Assembly (NCBI RefSeq): GCF_963674635.1
Contig: NZ_OY771475.1
Location: forward strand, 2,418,001-2,482,000
From: Breoghania sp.
GTDB lineage: Bacteria; Pseudomonadota; Alphaproteobacteria; Rhizobiales; Stappiaceae
Length of the DNA: 64,000 nt
Direction of reading: 5' to 3'
Made by a program: the position numbers and the translations under genes. The notes beneath the pieces are model-generated. The model saw nothing but the letters and a program-made list of their open reading frames with translations, had not been told where the DNA came from and did no database searches. Positions within the stretch are counted from its first letter, which is position 1. Every line of letters begins with the position of its first letter. Below, piece by piece: positions 52,488-61,153 of the stretch.

Positions 52488-53762
52488 TTACATCTTGAAC
52501 GGAATCCAGAGCACGATGTCGGGCCAGAAATAGACCGCGGCCACCGAAAGCAGCATCAGGAAGAGGAAGGGCAGCACGCCTATGGTCACCTCTCCCAAAT
52601 CCGCCTTACCGACCGCCTGGATAACGTAGATATTCATGCCGACCGGCGGCGTGATCAGCGCACATTCCACCATCAGGACAAAGAAGACGCCGAACCAGAC
52701 CGGATCAAGGCCCAGCATCATCACCGAGCCGGAGAGCACCGGCACCATGATCAGCATCATCGACAGGGATTCCAGGAAGAGCCCCATCAGCAGCAGAACA
52801 CCGGCTACCAGCAATATGAAGAGGCCCGGCGTATCCACCGCATGGGAGATCGCCATGGAGATGTCCTGAGGGATTCGGTAAAGCGTGATCGCCTTGCCGA
52901 ACACTTTCGCGCCAGCGACGATCACCAGAATGGAGACCGAGGTCACCATGGATTGCTTGAGCGCGTCCCACAGCTTCCTGATCGTCATCGTGCGAAGCAC
53001 CACGCCAGTGACGACGAGTGCGCCCAGCAGGCCGATGGCGGAGGCCTCGGTCGGGGTGAAGTAGCCTCGATAGATGCCCAGGATGATGTAGGACGCGAGG
53101 AGCACTGTCGGCAGCGCCCGGATGGCCGTGCGGCGTCGGGTCCCCCAGTCGGCCCGAGGGCTGCGCTGGTAGGAAGCGGAAAACGTGGAATAGAGAACCG
53201 CGAAAAGGATGAAGAGCCCCATCAGCATGAGACCCGGCATGACACCGGCGAGAAACAGCGAGGTGATCGATTCCTCGGTGATGACGCCATAGACGATCAT
53301 CGGGATTGAGGGTGGGATCAGAATGCCAAGCGTACCGCCTGCGGCCAGCAGGCCCAGCACGAATTTACGCGGATAGCCACGTTCCGTCATTTCCGGAATG
53401 GCCACGGTGCCGATGGTTGCAGCGGTTGCGACCGAGGAGCCGGAAATGGCTGCGAACATGCCACAGGACAGGATCGTGGCAATCGCCAGACCACCCGGCC
53501 AGTGGCCGACCCAGGCCTGAACCGCACTGAACAGATCCTTGCCCACACCGCCTTTCAGCAAAACGTTCGACATCAAGATGAAGAGCGGCACGGACAACAT
53601 GATGAAGCTGTCGACGGAAGACAGCAGGCCCTGCGGCACCATGAGCGGCGAGAACCCACCCACCATCAGAAGCGTCAGTCCCATGCCGCCAAGGGCAAAG
53701 GCAATCGGGACACCGGCCAGCAGGAGCGCGAAAAGCCCCAGGAGAATGAAAAGCGTCGTCAT
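52488..53762 (-). CDS. TRAP transporter large permease (DctM type)
   Basis: A 424-residue, roughly 12-helix membrane protein, the translocating subunit of a tripartite ATP-independent periplasmic transporter driven by Na+. Hallmarks are LLAGVPIAFALGGMGLTLL at the start, SGSSVATAATIGTVAIPEM, and GTLGILIPPSIPMIVYGVIT, with TPPVGMNIYVIQA near the end. The ATG at 53762 gives the standard length; an open frame continues 47 codons upstream into the gap before dctQ. It lies between dctQ and the ICL/PEPM gene. Confidence 0.95.
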   Translation of the reverse strand: MTTLFILLGLFALLLAGVPIAFALGGMGLTLLMVGGFSPLMVPQGLLSSVDSFIMLSVPLFILMSNVLLKGGVGKDLFSAVQAWVGHWPGGLAIATILSCGMFAAISGSSVATAATIGTVAIPEMTERGYPRKFVLGLLAAGGTLGILIPPSIPMIVYGVITEESITSLFLAGVMPGLMLMGLFILFAVLYSTFSASYQRSPRADWGTRRRTAIRALPTVLLASYIILGIYRGYFTPTEASAIGLLGALVVTGVVLRTMTIRKLWDALKQSMVTSVSILVIVAGAKVFGKAITLYRIPQDISMAISHAVDTPGLFILLVAGVLLLMGLFLESLSMMLIMVPVLSGSVMMLGLDPVWFGVFFVLMVECALITPPVGMNIYVIQAVGKADLGEVTIGVLPFLFLMLLSVAAVYFWPDIVLWIPFKM

Positions 53763-53818
53763 TTGGATCTCTTGGTGAGAAGCTCTGGGGATCTCTTGAT
53801 TGGAGATCCCGGGGCCGG

Positions 53819-54328
53819 TCAGTGGGCGGCTTCGGCGGGCGAGCCAGGCAATGGCGGGCCCTTCAGGATCGTCCGGGTCGCCTCTACCAGAGCCTGAATA
53901 CAAAGCAGGGCACAGCCGAGCGGCACGGCGGCCTCGGTCCAGACCATGGGAAGATCCAGCATGCTCCCGGTGGTGCGACCGCGCATCAGGCTTTCATAGG
54001 CGAGAGGGGCGCCATACCACGCAACGAGGCCTGCATATCCGGCGACGAACAGCAGAACGAGCGTTTCCTGAATGCGCCGGACACTGCGCGGGAGCCGATC
54101 GGTGAGAATCGTGATGCGAATGTGCTGGCGGGTGTGCAGCAACAGGGCTGCGGCCAGCCATGTGCCCCAGATCATGCACAGCTGCGACAGCTCCGCAGCC
54201 CAGATTGTGGGTGCGATGAAGACGTAGCGCATGAAGACTTCGTAGGCGAGCATGAGCCCGGTCGCGAAGTAGGCGAGCCCCGCCACCCGTCCCAACACGG
54301 TCGACAGACGGTCAATCCAGATCAGCAT
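53819..54328 (-). CDS. TRAP transporter small permease (DctQ type)
   Basis: A 169-residue membrane protein with four helices. The family signature is in AYEVFMRYVFIAPTIWAAELSQLCMIWGTWLAAA, and the loop HTRQHIRITILTDRLP follows. It forms the membrane complex with DctM. The start at 54328 has AGGAA 2-6 bases before it. About 215 bases with a hairpin separate it from dctP, the usual layout giving more binding protein than permease. Confidence 0.93.
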   Translation of the reverse strand: MLIWIDRLSTVLGRVAGLAYFATGLMLAYEVFMRYVFIAPTIWAAELSQLCMIWGTWLAAALLLHTRQHIRITILTDRLPRSVRRIQETLVLLFVAGYAGLVAWYGAPLAYESLMRGRTTGSMLDLPMVWTEAAVPLGCALLCIQALVEATRTILKGPPLPGSPAEAAH

Positions 54329-54486
54329 TTCCTGGCTCCCGATAAGCCTTGAAAGTCGTTTGTCACACCCCGGTCGGTGTTCCGACAATGCCGCAACACC
54401 AGAGGCAGATGCCCGGTCTTTTCAGATGAAGGGAATGTGAGGGGCGGGGCTGCATGTGTCCCGGAGGCACCCCGTTACAAGCGCGA

Positions 54487-54514
54487 TGCCCCCACGCGTT
54501 TCCGCCTGGGGGCA
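54487..54514 (-). terminator. Intergenic hairpin between dctP and dctQ
   Basis: An 8-bp stem (TGCCCCCA / TGGGGGCA) with a 12-base loop lies between dctP and dctQ. It lacks a T tract on the minus strand, so it is more likely a stabiliser or attenuator of the dctP mRNA end than a full terminator. Confidence 0.5.
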
Positions 54515-54543
54515 ATTGTCCTTTTCGGCTGGGTCTTACGCGC

Positions 54544-55554
54544 TCAGTCGCGCAGGGCCATCGCCCCTTCATAGACCTTCTTGCCGAGTTCGCCGGAATT
54601 CTGCAGGTAATCGTCGATCACCGGCTGAACGGAGGCGCCCCAGGCAGCGATTTCTTCATCCGTCGGATAGTAGACGGTCATGCCCGCTTTCTCGGCTTCG
54701 GCAACCGCAGCCTCCTCGATGGAGGACATCGCGTCACGCACCTGCTTCTCGGCCTTGCGGCCCGCCTCGGCAATCCATTCACGATGCTGCTCCGGCAGCG
54801 CCTGCCAGAACTTCTCGTTGATAATGACCACGAATTCGGTGTCGGCGTTGTTGGTCATGGTCATGGTATCCATGACGTCCCACAGACGACGAGACTTGAC
54901 GCCAGAAGCGCCCGACATACCGATATCGACCGTGCCGCGCTGATAGGCCATGTACTGCTCCGAACCGGAGATCAGCGTCGGCGCACCGCCGGCTGCCTCG
55001 ATCCACTTGCCGAGCGTCTTGCCGTAAACACGCACCTTCTTGTTCTTCAGATCTGCCGGGCTCTTGATCGGGCCTCCGTTGGACAGCATCACGCTGCCGC
55101 CATAGGCCTGCCACCACAGGACACGGGCACCGGTTTCCAACACCGCCTCATCCAGCGGTGCGCGCACGGGGCTGCCGGGCTCGGTCGCCTTGCGAACGAG
55201 TTCCTCGGTGTTGAACATGAAGGGCACGTAGAAGATGTCGATCGCGGGCACATCGCCGACAAAACGGCTTGAAGAGGCAGTCCCCATCTCGATGGCGCCG
55301 GAGGCGACGGCCTTCGGGATCTCGCTGTCCTTGTAGAGCTGCGCGGAATCATAAATCTCCACGGAGATCTCGCCACCCGAACGCGCTTCCACATCCTTTT
55401 TGAAGTCCAGGAGATTCTGACCGATATGGGACTTGATCGGCAGCTGCAGGGTAATGCGCAAGGTGGTCTGTTCCGCCTGCGCGCCAGTCGTGGCCAGCGG
55501 CATGGACAATGCGAATGCCACTGCGCCGGCAAGCGCCATGCGAGCAAAAGTCAT
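54544..55554 (-). CDS. TRAP transporter substrate-binding protein (DctP type)
   Basis: A 336-residue periplasmic protein. The signal peptide is MTFARMALAGAVAFALSMPL followed by an Ala-rich cleavage site near residue 28. The DctP fold is shown by the stretch KDVEARSGGEISVEIYDSAQ, the signature NKKVRVYGKTLGKWIEAAGG with the conserved Arg that binds the carboxylate of the ligand, and TNNADTEFVVIINEKFWQALP. GGGAGACCTCCG precedes the ATG at 55554. It is the first gene of the dctP-dctQ-dctM-lyase unit. The ligand is an organic acid, not further defined. Confidence 0.95.
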   Translation of the reverse strand: MTFARMALAGAVAFALSMPLATTGAQAEQTTLRITLQLPIKSHIGQNLLDFKKDVEARSGGEISVEIYDSAQLYKDSEIPKAVASGAIEMGTASSSRFVGDVPAIDIFYVPFMFNTEELVRKATEPGSPVRAPLDEAVLETGARVLWWQAYGGSVMLSNGGPIKSPADLKNKKVRVYGKTLGKWIEAAGGAPTLISGSEQYMAYQRGTVDIGMSGASGVKSRRLWDVMDTMTMTNNADTEFVVIINEKFWQALPEQHREWIAEAGRKAEKQVRDAMSSIEEAAVAEAEKAGMTVYYPTDEEIAAWGASVQPVIDDYLQNSGELGKKVYEGAMALRD

Positions 55555-55631
55555 CGGAGGTCTCCCTAGATCAAACAATCGTTCGGATCATTTTATAGCG
55601 TGGACACTCCCTAACCGGAAATATTCTTCCC

Positions 55632-55674
55632 CGTCAACAGACCAAAACATTCCGATTCTGACTTTTGGACCAAA
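55632..55674 (-). promoter_or_regulatory. Promoter/operator candidate for the TRAP operon
   Basis: On the minus strand a TTGACG hexamer (55637-55632) is preceded by two direct copies of TTTGGTC (55646-55640 and 55674-55668), 28 bases apart, which suggest a regulator site just upstream of a -35. The -10 is unclear and no regulator gene is adjacent. Confidence 0.35.
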
Positions 55675-55702
55675 TTCACCCACACCGGTGCAAAGTGCGG
55701 CG

Positions 55703-56386
55703 TTATGTCGAACGTCCCCCTTGGCCAGACTTCGGGCGCTGGAAGACGCCACGGGCGGCTTCAATCCGTGGGCGGCAGCAGCATCCTTCCAGATGATCGT
55801 TCACCAACCCCATCGCCTGCATGAAGGCGTAGACCGTGGTCGGGCCGACAAAACTCCATCCCCGCTTCTTGAGATCCTTCGACAGCCTCACAGAGACAGG
55901 CGTCGTCGGATTGGCGGCAATCTCATGTCGTGTGACGCAGGCGGGTCGGTCTGCTGCACAGGGCTCAAAAGACCAGAAATAGGCGGCAAGAGACCCGAAT
56001 TCCTCCACCATTTCCAAGGCCCGTGCCGCGTTGTTGATGGTGGAGACGATCTTTCCCCGGTGACGCACGATGCCCGCGTCATTGACGAGCCGCTCAACAT
56101 CGCGCTCATCAAAGGCGGCGACCCTGGCGAAATCAAAACCGGCGAACCCCGCGCGAAACGCCTCGCGCTTGCGCAATATGGTCAGCCAGGAAAGCCCTGA
56201 CTGAAAGCCTTCCAGACAGATCTTTTCAAAAAGCCTGCGATCGTCATCGACCGGCCACCCCCACTCATTGTCGTGATAGGCGACATAATCCGGCAATCCG
56301 CCATGCCAGGCGCAACGCACCAGTCCATCCTCACCCCGCACCAGTCCCGGAGCCAATGCCCCGTCACCTTCCCCCGACTGCGCCAT
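55703..56386 (-). CDS. tag: DNA-3-methyladenine glycosylase I
   Basis: A 227-residue base-excision-repair enzyme removing 3-methyladenine. The sequence RCAWHGG at about 24 and NDHLEGC near 195 hold the Cys/His residues of the Tag zinc snap (Cys-His ... His-x3-Cys). YHDNEWGWPVDDDRRLFE and CLEGFQSGLSWLTILRKR form the aromatic base pocket and HhH region. The start at 56386 follows GGAGAGATC. A long upstream frame is open but not conserved. The gene stands alone between the TRAP cluster and the second cheZ-like gene. Confidence 0.95.
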   Translation of the reverse strand: MAQSGEGDGALAPGLVRGEDGLVRCAWHGGLPDYVAYHDNEWGWPVDDDRRLFEKICLEGFQSGLSWLTILRKREAFRAGFAGFDFARVAAFDERDVERLVNDAGIVRHRGKIVSTINNAARALEMVEEFGSLAAYFWSFEPCAADRPACVTRHEIAANPTTPVSVRLSKDLKKRGWSFVGPTTVYAFMQAMGLVNDHLEGCCCRPRIEAARGVFQRPKSGQGGRST

Positions 56387-56657
56387 TGCCGATCTCTCCG
56401 CACAGAATATTGTTTCTGTTTTGTTCCTAGCACCTCCCGCACCGCAAGACCAGTACGAGCGGCAATCGGCGAGCCGGGATGCGCGTGGATGGGATCGAAA
56501 GAGGCGAAGCCAGGTGGCGAAGGTCGTCGGGGGAAGGGCTTTTTGACGACCAGAGGACGTCACTCATCTCGGGGAGAAACGCAAAGGCCCAACAGATGCG
56601 CAGGCCACCGGGCGGAGCCTGGAAGCCTGCGATCGTTTCAAGCGAGATCCGCCGGTA

Positions 56658-57380
56658 TCAGGCAAACAGCGCGTCGATGTCGTCCTGCGAGGCAACGCCA
56701 TCGTCGGTTTCAAGCGCCGGTCCGTTGAGCAACGCCGCATCGCCTTCACGCCGCATGCGCTCCTCGACTTCCATATCCTTGAACGACTCCACACCGCCCC
56801 AGATATCCATCATGCGGACAATGCGATCCTCGATGAAGGACAAGGTCTTGACGACCTTGGTGATGCGCTGGCCGGTGAGATCCTGAAAGTTGCAGGCTTC
56901 GAAGATGGTGAGGACCCGTTCCTGGATTTCCTGGGCGTGGACTTCATCGTCACCAGTCAGGCTGCGTGTCAGAAAACCGGCGTTCTCGTCGATGATTTCC
57001 GCGGCCGCGAGGATCTGATCCGTCGCCCCTTCCGTGCCGACGACGATGGCGTCCAGTTCGTTGGTGACGCGCTTCATCTCCTCGCCCTCGAACCCAGAGT
57101 GGTGGAGCGTGGCGATCTCGTGCTTCGTCCGGTTGATTGCCTCATAGATCTCGTCGAGCTCGGATTTGAGGCTCAGCGCGGCGGCATGTTCTTTCTTGTA
57201 CTCTTCCAGAACCGTTTCGCTGACTTGCTGAGTCGGCTGAACGAGCTGGCGAAGAGCTGCCAATTCATCTAGCAATTCGCGGTGACGCGCGCCAGCCAGC
57301 GGGTCCACGGCAGTTTGACCTTCGGCTTTGTTCGTGATCAGCGCTGCTTCCACACGAAAGGGCTTTTTCAGACGGCTCAT
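56658..57380 (-). CDS. Second CheZ-family protein phosphatase
   Basis: A 240-residue paralogue of the protein at 10.8 kb. The core FEACNFQDLTGQRITKVVKTLSF keeps the Asp and Gln of the CheZ catalytic pair, and the C-terminus ends in SQDDIDALFA, the same style of CheY-binding peptide. The N-terminal third differs, with a long helix (about 30-90). There is no cheY next to it. It may act on another response regulator or be a second brake on CheY-P. It is divergent from the DUF2927 gene. Confidence 0.85.
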   Translation of the reverse strand: MSRLKKPFRVEAALITNKAEGQTAVDPLAGARHRELLDELAALRQLVQPTQQVSETVLEEYKKEHAAALSLKSELDEIYEAINRTKHEIATLHHSGFEGEEMKRVTNELDAIVVGTEGATDQILAAAEIIDENAGFLTRSLTGDDEVHAQEIQERVLTIFEACNFQDLTGQRITKVVKTLSFIEDRIVRMMDIWGGVESFKDMEVEERMRREGDAALLNGPALETDDGVASQDDIDALFA

Positions 57381-57680
57381 GTATCAGTCCGGTTATCTGG
57401 TGTAGATCGTCAGCAACCTACCGACGGCCAATTAAGGAAATGTTTTCAAGCCCCGAAATGGGGCCATATTCAAGCGATAAATCATAATGTTGACTGTTAT
57501 TTACAGTTAACGCAGCCTCAACATCCTGCGAAAAGCACCAGTTCACACCATGGTAGGCCATTGAAGCTATCCACACACGTCTCACCCCAGACCAGAAACA
57601 GACTCAGATACCGCCGCTCCCGGCCGCGGCACCTGACACCATCCGCGTCCCGGGCCACTCAATCGGGAATCGGATCCCGT

Positions 57681-58433
57681 GTGATTGCGCATGTAGTGCA
57701 GGTTCTCGCCATTTCCAGTTGTCTGTTCGTTCTCTCTCAAGTCTCCTTCGCACCCACAGCCGACGCCGCTCCTGCCCGCGCGGCGAAACCCGACTATTCC
57801 GATGCAGAGCTCGCGAGCGGCTTCATGAAGACCGTTTTCGGGCTGGAATACCGGATGTGGTCCTGGAAGCCCTATCAGGTGAAAAAATTCGTCCAACCGG
57901 TGCTGTTCAAGGTGACGAACCACGCCCAACGCGACCGCTCCGGCGAGGCCGGCGATTTCATAAACAGGCTACCCAAACGAATCCCCGGCCTGAAGGCGCG
58001 CCTGGCGACCGGCGGCGAGAAACCCAATTTCCGCCTCTTCATCGTCGACCGGGCGCAATATCGCGAGACGGTATCCCGTGAGATCTATCACCGCGAGACA
58101 GCCAAGGTGCCTGGGCGTTGTCTGGTACGAGTGGAGGCAGACAGGCACGGCATCAGCGCCTCCACCGCCGTGATCGTTTCCGACGAGGGCGATCATCTCT
58201 TTCGCCGCTGCCTGGTGGAAGAGATTTTGCAGGGCCTCGGCCCGATGAATGACGATGACCGCCTCGATGATTCTGTCTTCAACGACCGGTCGCAACACGA
58301 CACATTCACGCGCTTTGACCAGTTGATTCTCAACATGCTTTATCACCCGGACATCAAGCCGGGCATGACAGCGCGCGATGTGAAAGCGCTATTGCCGAAG
58401 GCGATCCGCGAAGCGCGCCGCATCGTCCAATAA
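57681..58433 (+). CDS. DUF2927 domain protein, secreted
   Basis: A 250-residue protein. GTG 57681 is taken as the start because it gives a clean signal peptide (HVVQVLAISSCLFVLSQVSF then A-x-A at about 34); the frame is open upstream but runs over the cheZ-like gene on the other strand. The mature part has KPNFRLFIVDRAQYRE, then FRRCLVEEILQGLGPMNDDDRL and FTRFDQLILNMLYHPDIKPGM, the pattern of DUF2927, where a conserved Glu in the helix and the NMLY block suggest a metallopeptidase-like fold. Function is not known. Confidence 0.75.
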   Translation: MIAHVVQVLAISSCLFVLSQVSFAPTADAAPARAAKPDYSDAELASGFMKTVFGLEYRMWSWKPYQVKKFVQPVLFKVTNHAQRDRSGEAGDFINRLPKRIPGLKARLATGGEKPNFRLFIVDRAQYRETVSREIYHRETAKVPGRCLVRVEADRHGISASTAVIVSDEGDHLFRRCLVEEILQGLGPMNDDDRLDDSVFNDRSQHDTFTRFDQLILNMLYHPDIKPGMTARDVKALLPKAIREARRIVQ

Positions 58434-58562
58434 GACAGGATCGGCATAACGCCACGTTTGCGGAACATTCTCCGACTGGGGCCGTTCTTCTACCATGACC
58501 GCGCGGGCCGGCTGCCCTGCATCTGGCCTTTGCCGCGCCCTGCCCGTGGAAACGGAGTGCCC

Positions 58563-59306
58563 ATGAACCGCCTGCTCGATCTCGCCAAGGGTCTCCGCGA
58601 CGACAAGCAGTCGCTGCTCACCGTCGTTCTGATCGGTGTGCTGGCTTTGTCCATATGGGCCTTCGTGGCCATTGCTGCGGAAATGAGCGAGGGAGAGCTT
58701 CAACAGTTCGACCGCGACGTGTTCCTGTCCTTGCGCGAAGCGGGCGCCCCGGACCGGCTCCTGGGGCCGGCTTGGCTTGAGGAGGCGGCGGTGGAGATCA
58801 CCGCGCTTGGCGGCTTTCCCGTGATCGGGCTGCTGATCGTGATGGTGACAGGCGGGCTACTCGCCGCGCGCCTTCCCGGAACCGCGCTCTTTGTCGTTCT
58901 TTCCATCAGCAGCGGAGCGGCGCTTTCGACAACACTGAAGCTGCTTTTCGGGCGCGCGAGACCGGATCTCGTGCCGCATCTCGATGTCATTCACACGGCG
59001 AGCTTTCCCTCCGGCCACGCCACGATCTCCACGCTCACCTATCTGACGCTTGCCGCACTCGTCGCGCGCGTGGTCGTGCGCAAGCGTGTGCGCGCCTACA
59101 TTGTCGGCTGCGCGGTGGGGCTTGCGGTTCTCATAGGGATTAGCCGGATCTATCTTGGTGTTCACTGGCCAAGCGACGTTCTGGCCGGATGGTCGCTGGG
59201 CACCGCCTGGGCCGCGCTGTCCTTCCTTGTCCTGTCCATTCTCCAGATTCGCCGTCAACGCGACACTGCCCGTGAGCGCGCGCGCCGAGAGCGCCCGCAC
59301 CAATGA
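58563..59306 (+). CDS. PAP2-family phosphatase
   Basis: A 247-residue inner-membrane phosphatase with about six helices. The three catalytic motifs are intact: KLLFGRARP (K-x6-RP), PSGH in FPSGHATIST, and SRIYLGVHWPSDVLAG (SR-x5-H-x3-D). PAP2 enzymes dephosphorylate lipid phosphates such as phosphatidate or undecaprenyl diphosphate on the periplasmic side. GGAG stands before the ATG at 58563. An upstream in-frame ATG (58458) is not favoured. Its substrate cannot be inferred from the neighbours. Confidence 0.93.
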   Translation: MNRLLDLAKGLRDDKQSLLTVVLIGVLALSIWAFVAIAAEMSEGELQQFDRDVFLSLREAGAPDRLLGPAWLEEAAVEITALGGFPVIGLLIVMVTGGLLAARLPGTALFVVLSISSGAALSTTLKLLFGRARPDLVPHLDVIHTASFPSGHATISTLTYLTLAALVARVVVRKRVRAYIVGCAVGLAVLIGISRIYLGVHWPSDVLAGWSLGTAWAALSFLVLSILQIRRQRDTARERARRERPHQ

Positions 59307-59605
59307 GGGGGGCGCGCAGAACAGCCGGATTTCGCCGTTCTGATCCCCTCATTCGCGAGGCGATAACGCTCTGCTAACCAGCCTTGCCAACCGGCTGCTA
59401 ACCAGCTTTCGCGGTTTTACGGTCCGCAAGGGTGCGGATTCACCAATTCACGATCCATTTTCGGCAAATTCGACGCAAATGATCCGCAAAGGACGTTTGG
59501 AAGCAACAGCCCCGGACGGATAACAGGGCCGGACCGGGGCTACCGCAGAACGCCGACGAACGGCGCAGGACGGCACGAATGCCAACTTCACAAAGGGCAG
59601 TGAGG

Positions 59606-60412
59606 ATGTCGATGACCCGTTTTCCGATCTATCTCGCACTTGCGGCAGGCGTGATCGCCGCCGCCATTTCTCCCGTTTCCGCAGGCTCGCGCGCGGCTCC
59701 GCCGCCCTATGTCAGCAGCCCGAACCTTCCCGATGGCTGGCGTTACAACAACCTGCCAGGCGCGCGCGCAGCCGCGCCGGGATCACAAGGGGATACCGCC
59801 CCGATCTGGCGCAATCGTGGGCTCTTCGGCAGCTCAAGCCGCGCCACCGCGCCGGACATGAGCGCACGACGGAGCTATGCCGCACCTTCCACCGCGCGCC
59901 GGACCACAACCGCGCCACGCCGCCGTCAGGCCGCCGTGCATCCGGCCCCGCGCAAACAGCGCAGAATGGATCCGGCCTTCCTGCCCACCGTCGTGGATTA
60001 TGACGGCGCAGAAACGCCCGGCACCATCATCATCGATACGCCGTCTCGCTATCTCTACCTGGTGGAAGCAGGCGGCAAGGCCCGGCGCTACGGTGTCGGC
60101 GTCGGTCGCCCCGGTTTCCAGTGGGCCGGCGTCCACAAGGTGACCCGCAAGGCGGAATGGCCGGACTGGCGTCCGCCTGCCGAAATGCGCAAGCGCCAGC
60201 CGAACCTGCCCGCGCATATGCCGGGCGGCCCGCGCAATCCGCTGGGCGCGCGCGCTCTCTATCTGGGCTCCACGCTCTATCGCATCCACGGCTCCAACGA
60301 ACCGTGGTCCATCGGACGCGCCGTATCTTCCGGCTGCATCCGCATGCGCAACGAGGACGTGCAGGATCTTTACGCCCGCGTCGATGTGGGAACCCGCGTC
60401 ATCGTGAACTGA
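59606..60412 (+). CDS. L,D-transpeptidase, YkuD/ErfK type
   Basis: A 268-residue periplasmic enzyme. The signal sequence (FPIYLALAAGVIAAAISPVSA) is followed by a basic, Ala/Pro-rich region (about 30-120) and a YkuD domain beginning TPGTIIIDTPSRYLYLVE. The catalytic His is in LYRIHGSNEP and the Cys in VSSGCIRMRNEDV (Cys about 244). It may cross-link peptidoglycan or attach proteins to it. The ATG at 59606 follows AAAGGGCAGTGAGG; an ATG nine codons earlier is possible. It is a second L,D-transpeptidase in the window, much shorter than the one at 4.7 kb. Confidence 0.93.
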   Translation: MSMTRFPIYLALAAGVIAAAISPVSAGSRAAPPPYVSSPNLPDGWRYNNLPGARAAAPGSQGDTAPIWRNRGLFGSSSRATAPDMSARRSYAAPSTARRTTTAPRRRQAAVHPAPRKQRRMDPAFLPTVVDYDGAETPGTIIIDTPSRYLYLVEAGGKARRYGVGVGRPGFQWAGVHKVTRKAEWPDWRPPAEMRKRQPNLPAHMPGGPRNPLGARALYLGSTLYRIHGSNEPWSIGRAVSSGCIRMRNEDVQDLYARVDVGTRVIVN

Positions 60413-60433
60413 AAAAGGCGCATCTGAACACGC

Positions 60434-60472
60434 AAAAGGGGAGCCCGCGTTTTACATGCGGGCTCCCCTTTT
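60434..60472. terminator. Bidirectional terminator between L,D-transpeptidase and thiE
   Basis: A perfect 15-bp stem (60434-60448 with 60458-60472, loop of 9) bounded by AAAA and TTTT serves both converging genes. Confidence 0.85.
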
Positions 60473-60494
60473 CATGTTCGCTCGATGGAGGCCG

Positions 60495-61136
60495 TCAGCC
60501 GCGCGCTGCGTTGATGCGCGCCATGAGATCGCGGGCGGCAGCTTCCGGATCGGGGGCTGCGCAAATGGCGGAGACCACCGCCACGCCGTCGGCCCCGCCT
60601 GCGATCAGTTCGCCCGCATGTTCGGCCTTGATACCGCCAATGGCAACGGCGGGGAGATCGATCTTTTCCCGCACAGTCCGGAACCCGGAAAGCCCGATCG
60701 CTTCGCCCGCGTCCTGCTTGGTCGCGGTGCCGCGATAGGGCCCGATGCCCACATAATCGACGGGGGCGAGATCGGAGACAGCGAGTTCCTCCAGCGACCC
60801 GACCGACAGGCCCAGAACCGCATCTGCCCCCAGAAGCGCGCGGGCGTCAGCGGGTGCCATGTCCTTCTGGCCGATATGGACGCCCTCAGCCCCTGACGCC
60901 AGCGCCACGTCGATGCGATCATTGACGATGAGCGGCAAGCGGAAAGGTTCAAGCGCCGCCTTCAAGGCGCGGGCAAGCTCCACCAGCTCGCGTGTCTTGG
61001 CGAGGGGATCGCGAAGCTGGACGAGCGTCGCCCCGCCGCGCGCGGCAGCCGCCGCCGTTTCCGCCACCCCGCGCGCGCCGCAAAGGGCGGTGTCGGTGAC
61101 AAGATAGAGCGACAGGTCAAAGGCGGGTCTGGTCAT
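60495..61136 (-). CDS. thiE: Thiamine phosphate synthase
   Basis: A 213-residue TIM-barrel enzyme joining HMP pyrophosphate and THZ phosphate to thiamine phosphate. GATLVQLRDPLAKTRELV, LIVNDRIDVALASGAEGVHIGQ, and VGIGPYRGTATKQ hold the pyrophosphate, Mg and thiazole-phosphate sites. The true start at 61136 has GGAGA; the frame extends far upstream across thiM but is not coding there. It starts 17 bases after the thiM stop, so the two are one operon below a TPP riboswitch. Confidence 0.95.
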   Translation of the reverse strand: MTRPAFDLSLYLVTDTALCGARGVAETAAAAARGGATLVQLRDPLAKTRELVELARALKAALEPFRLPLIVNDRIDVALASGAEGVHIGQKDMAPADARALLGADAVLGLSVGSLEELAVSDLAPVDYVGIGPYRGTATKQDAGEAIGLSGFRTVREKIDLPAVAIGGIKAEHAGELIAGGADGVAVVSAICAAPDPEAAARDLMARINAARG

Positions 61137-61153
61137 GATGTCTCCGTGAGCGA

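Noticed and set aside
59366..59410. Two copies of GCTAACCAGC near 59.4 kb
   Set aside because: Too short and isolated to be called a repeat family or an operator; the rest of the gap before the L,D-transpeptidase shows nothing else.
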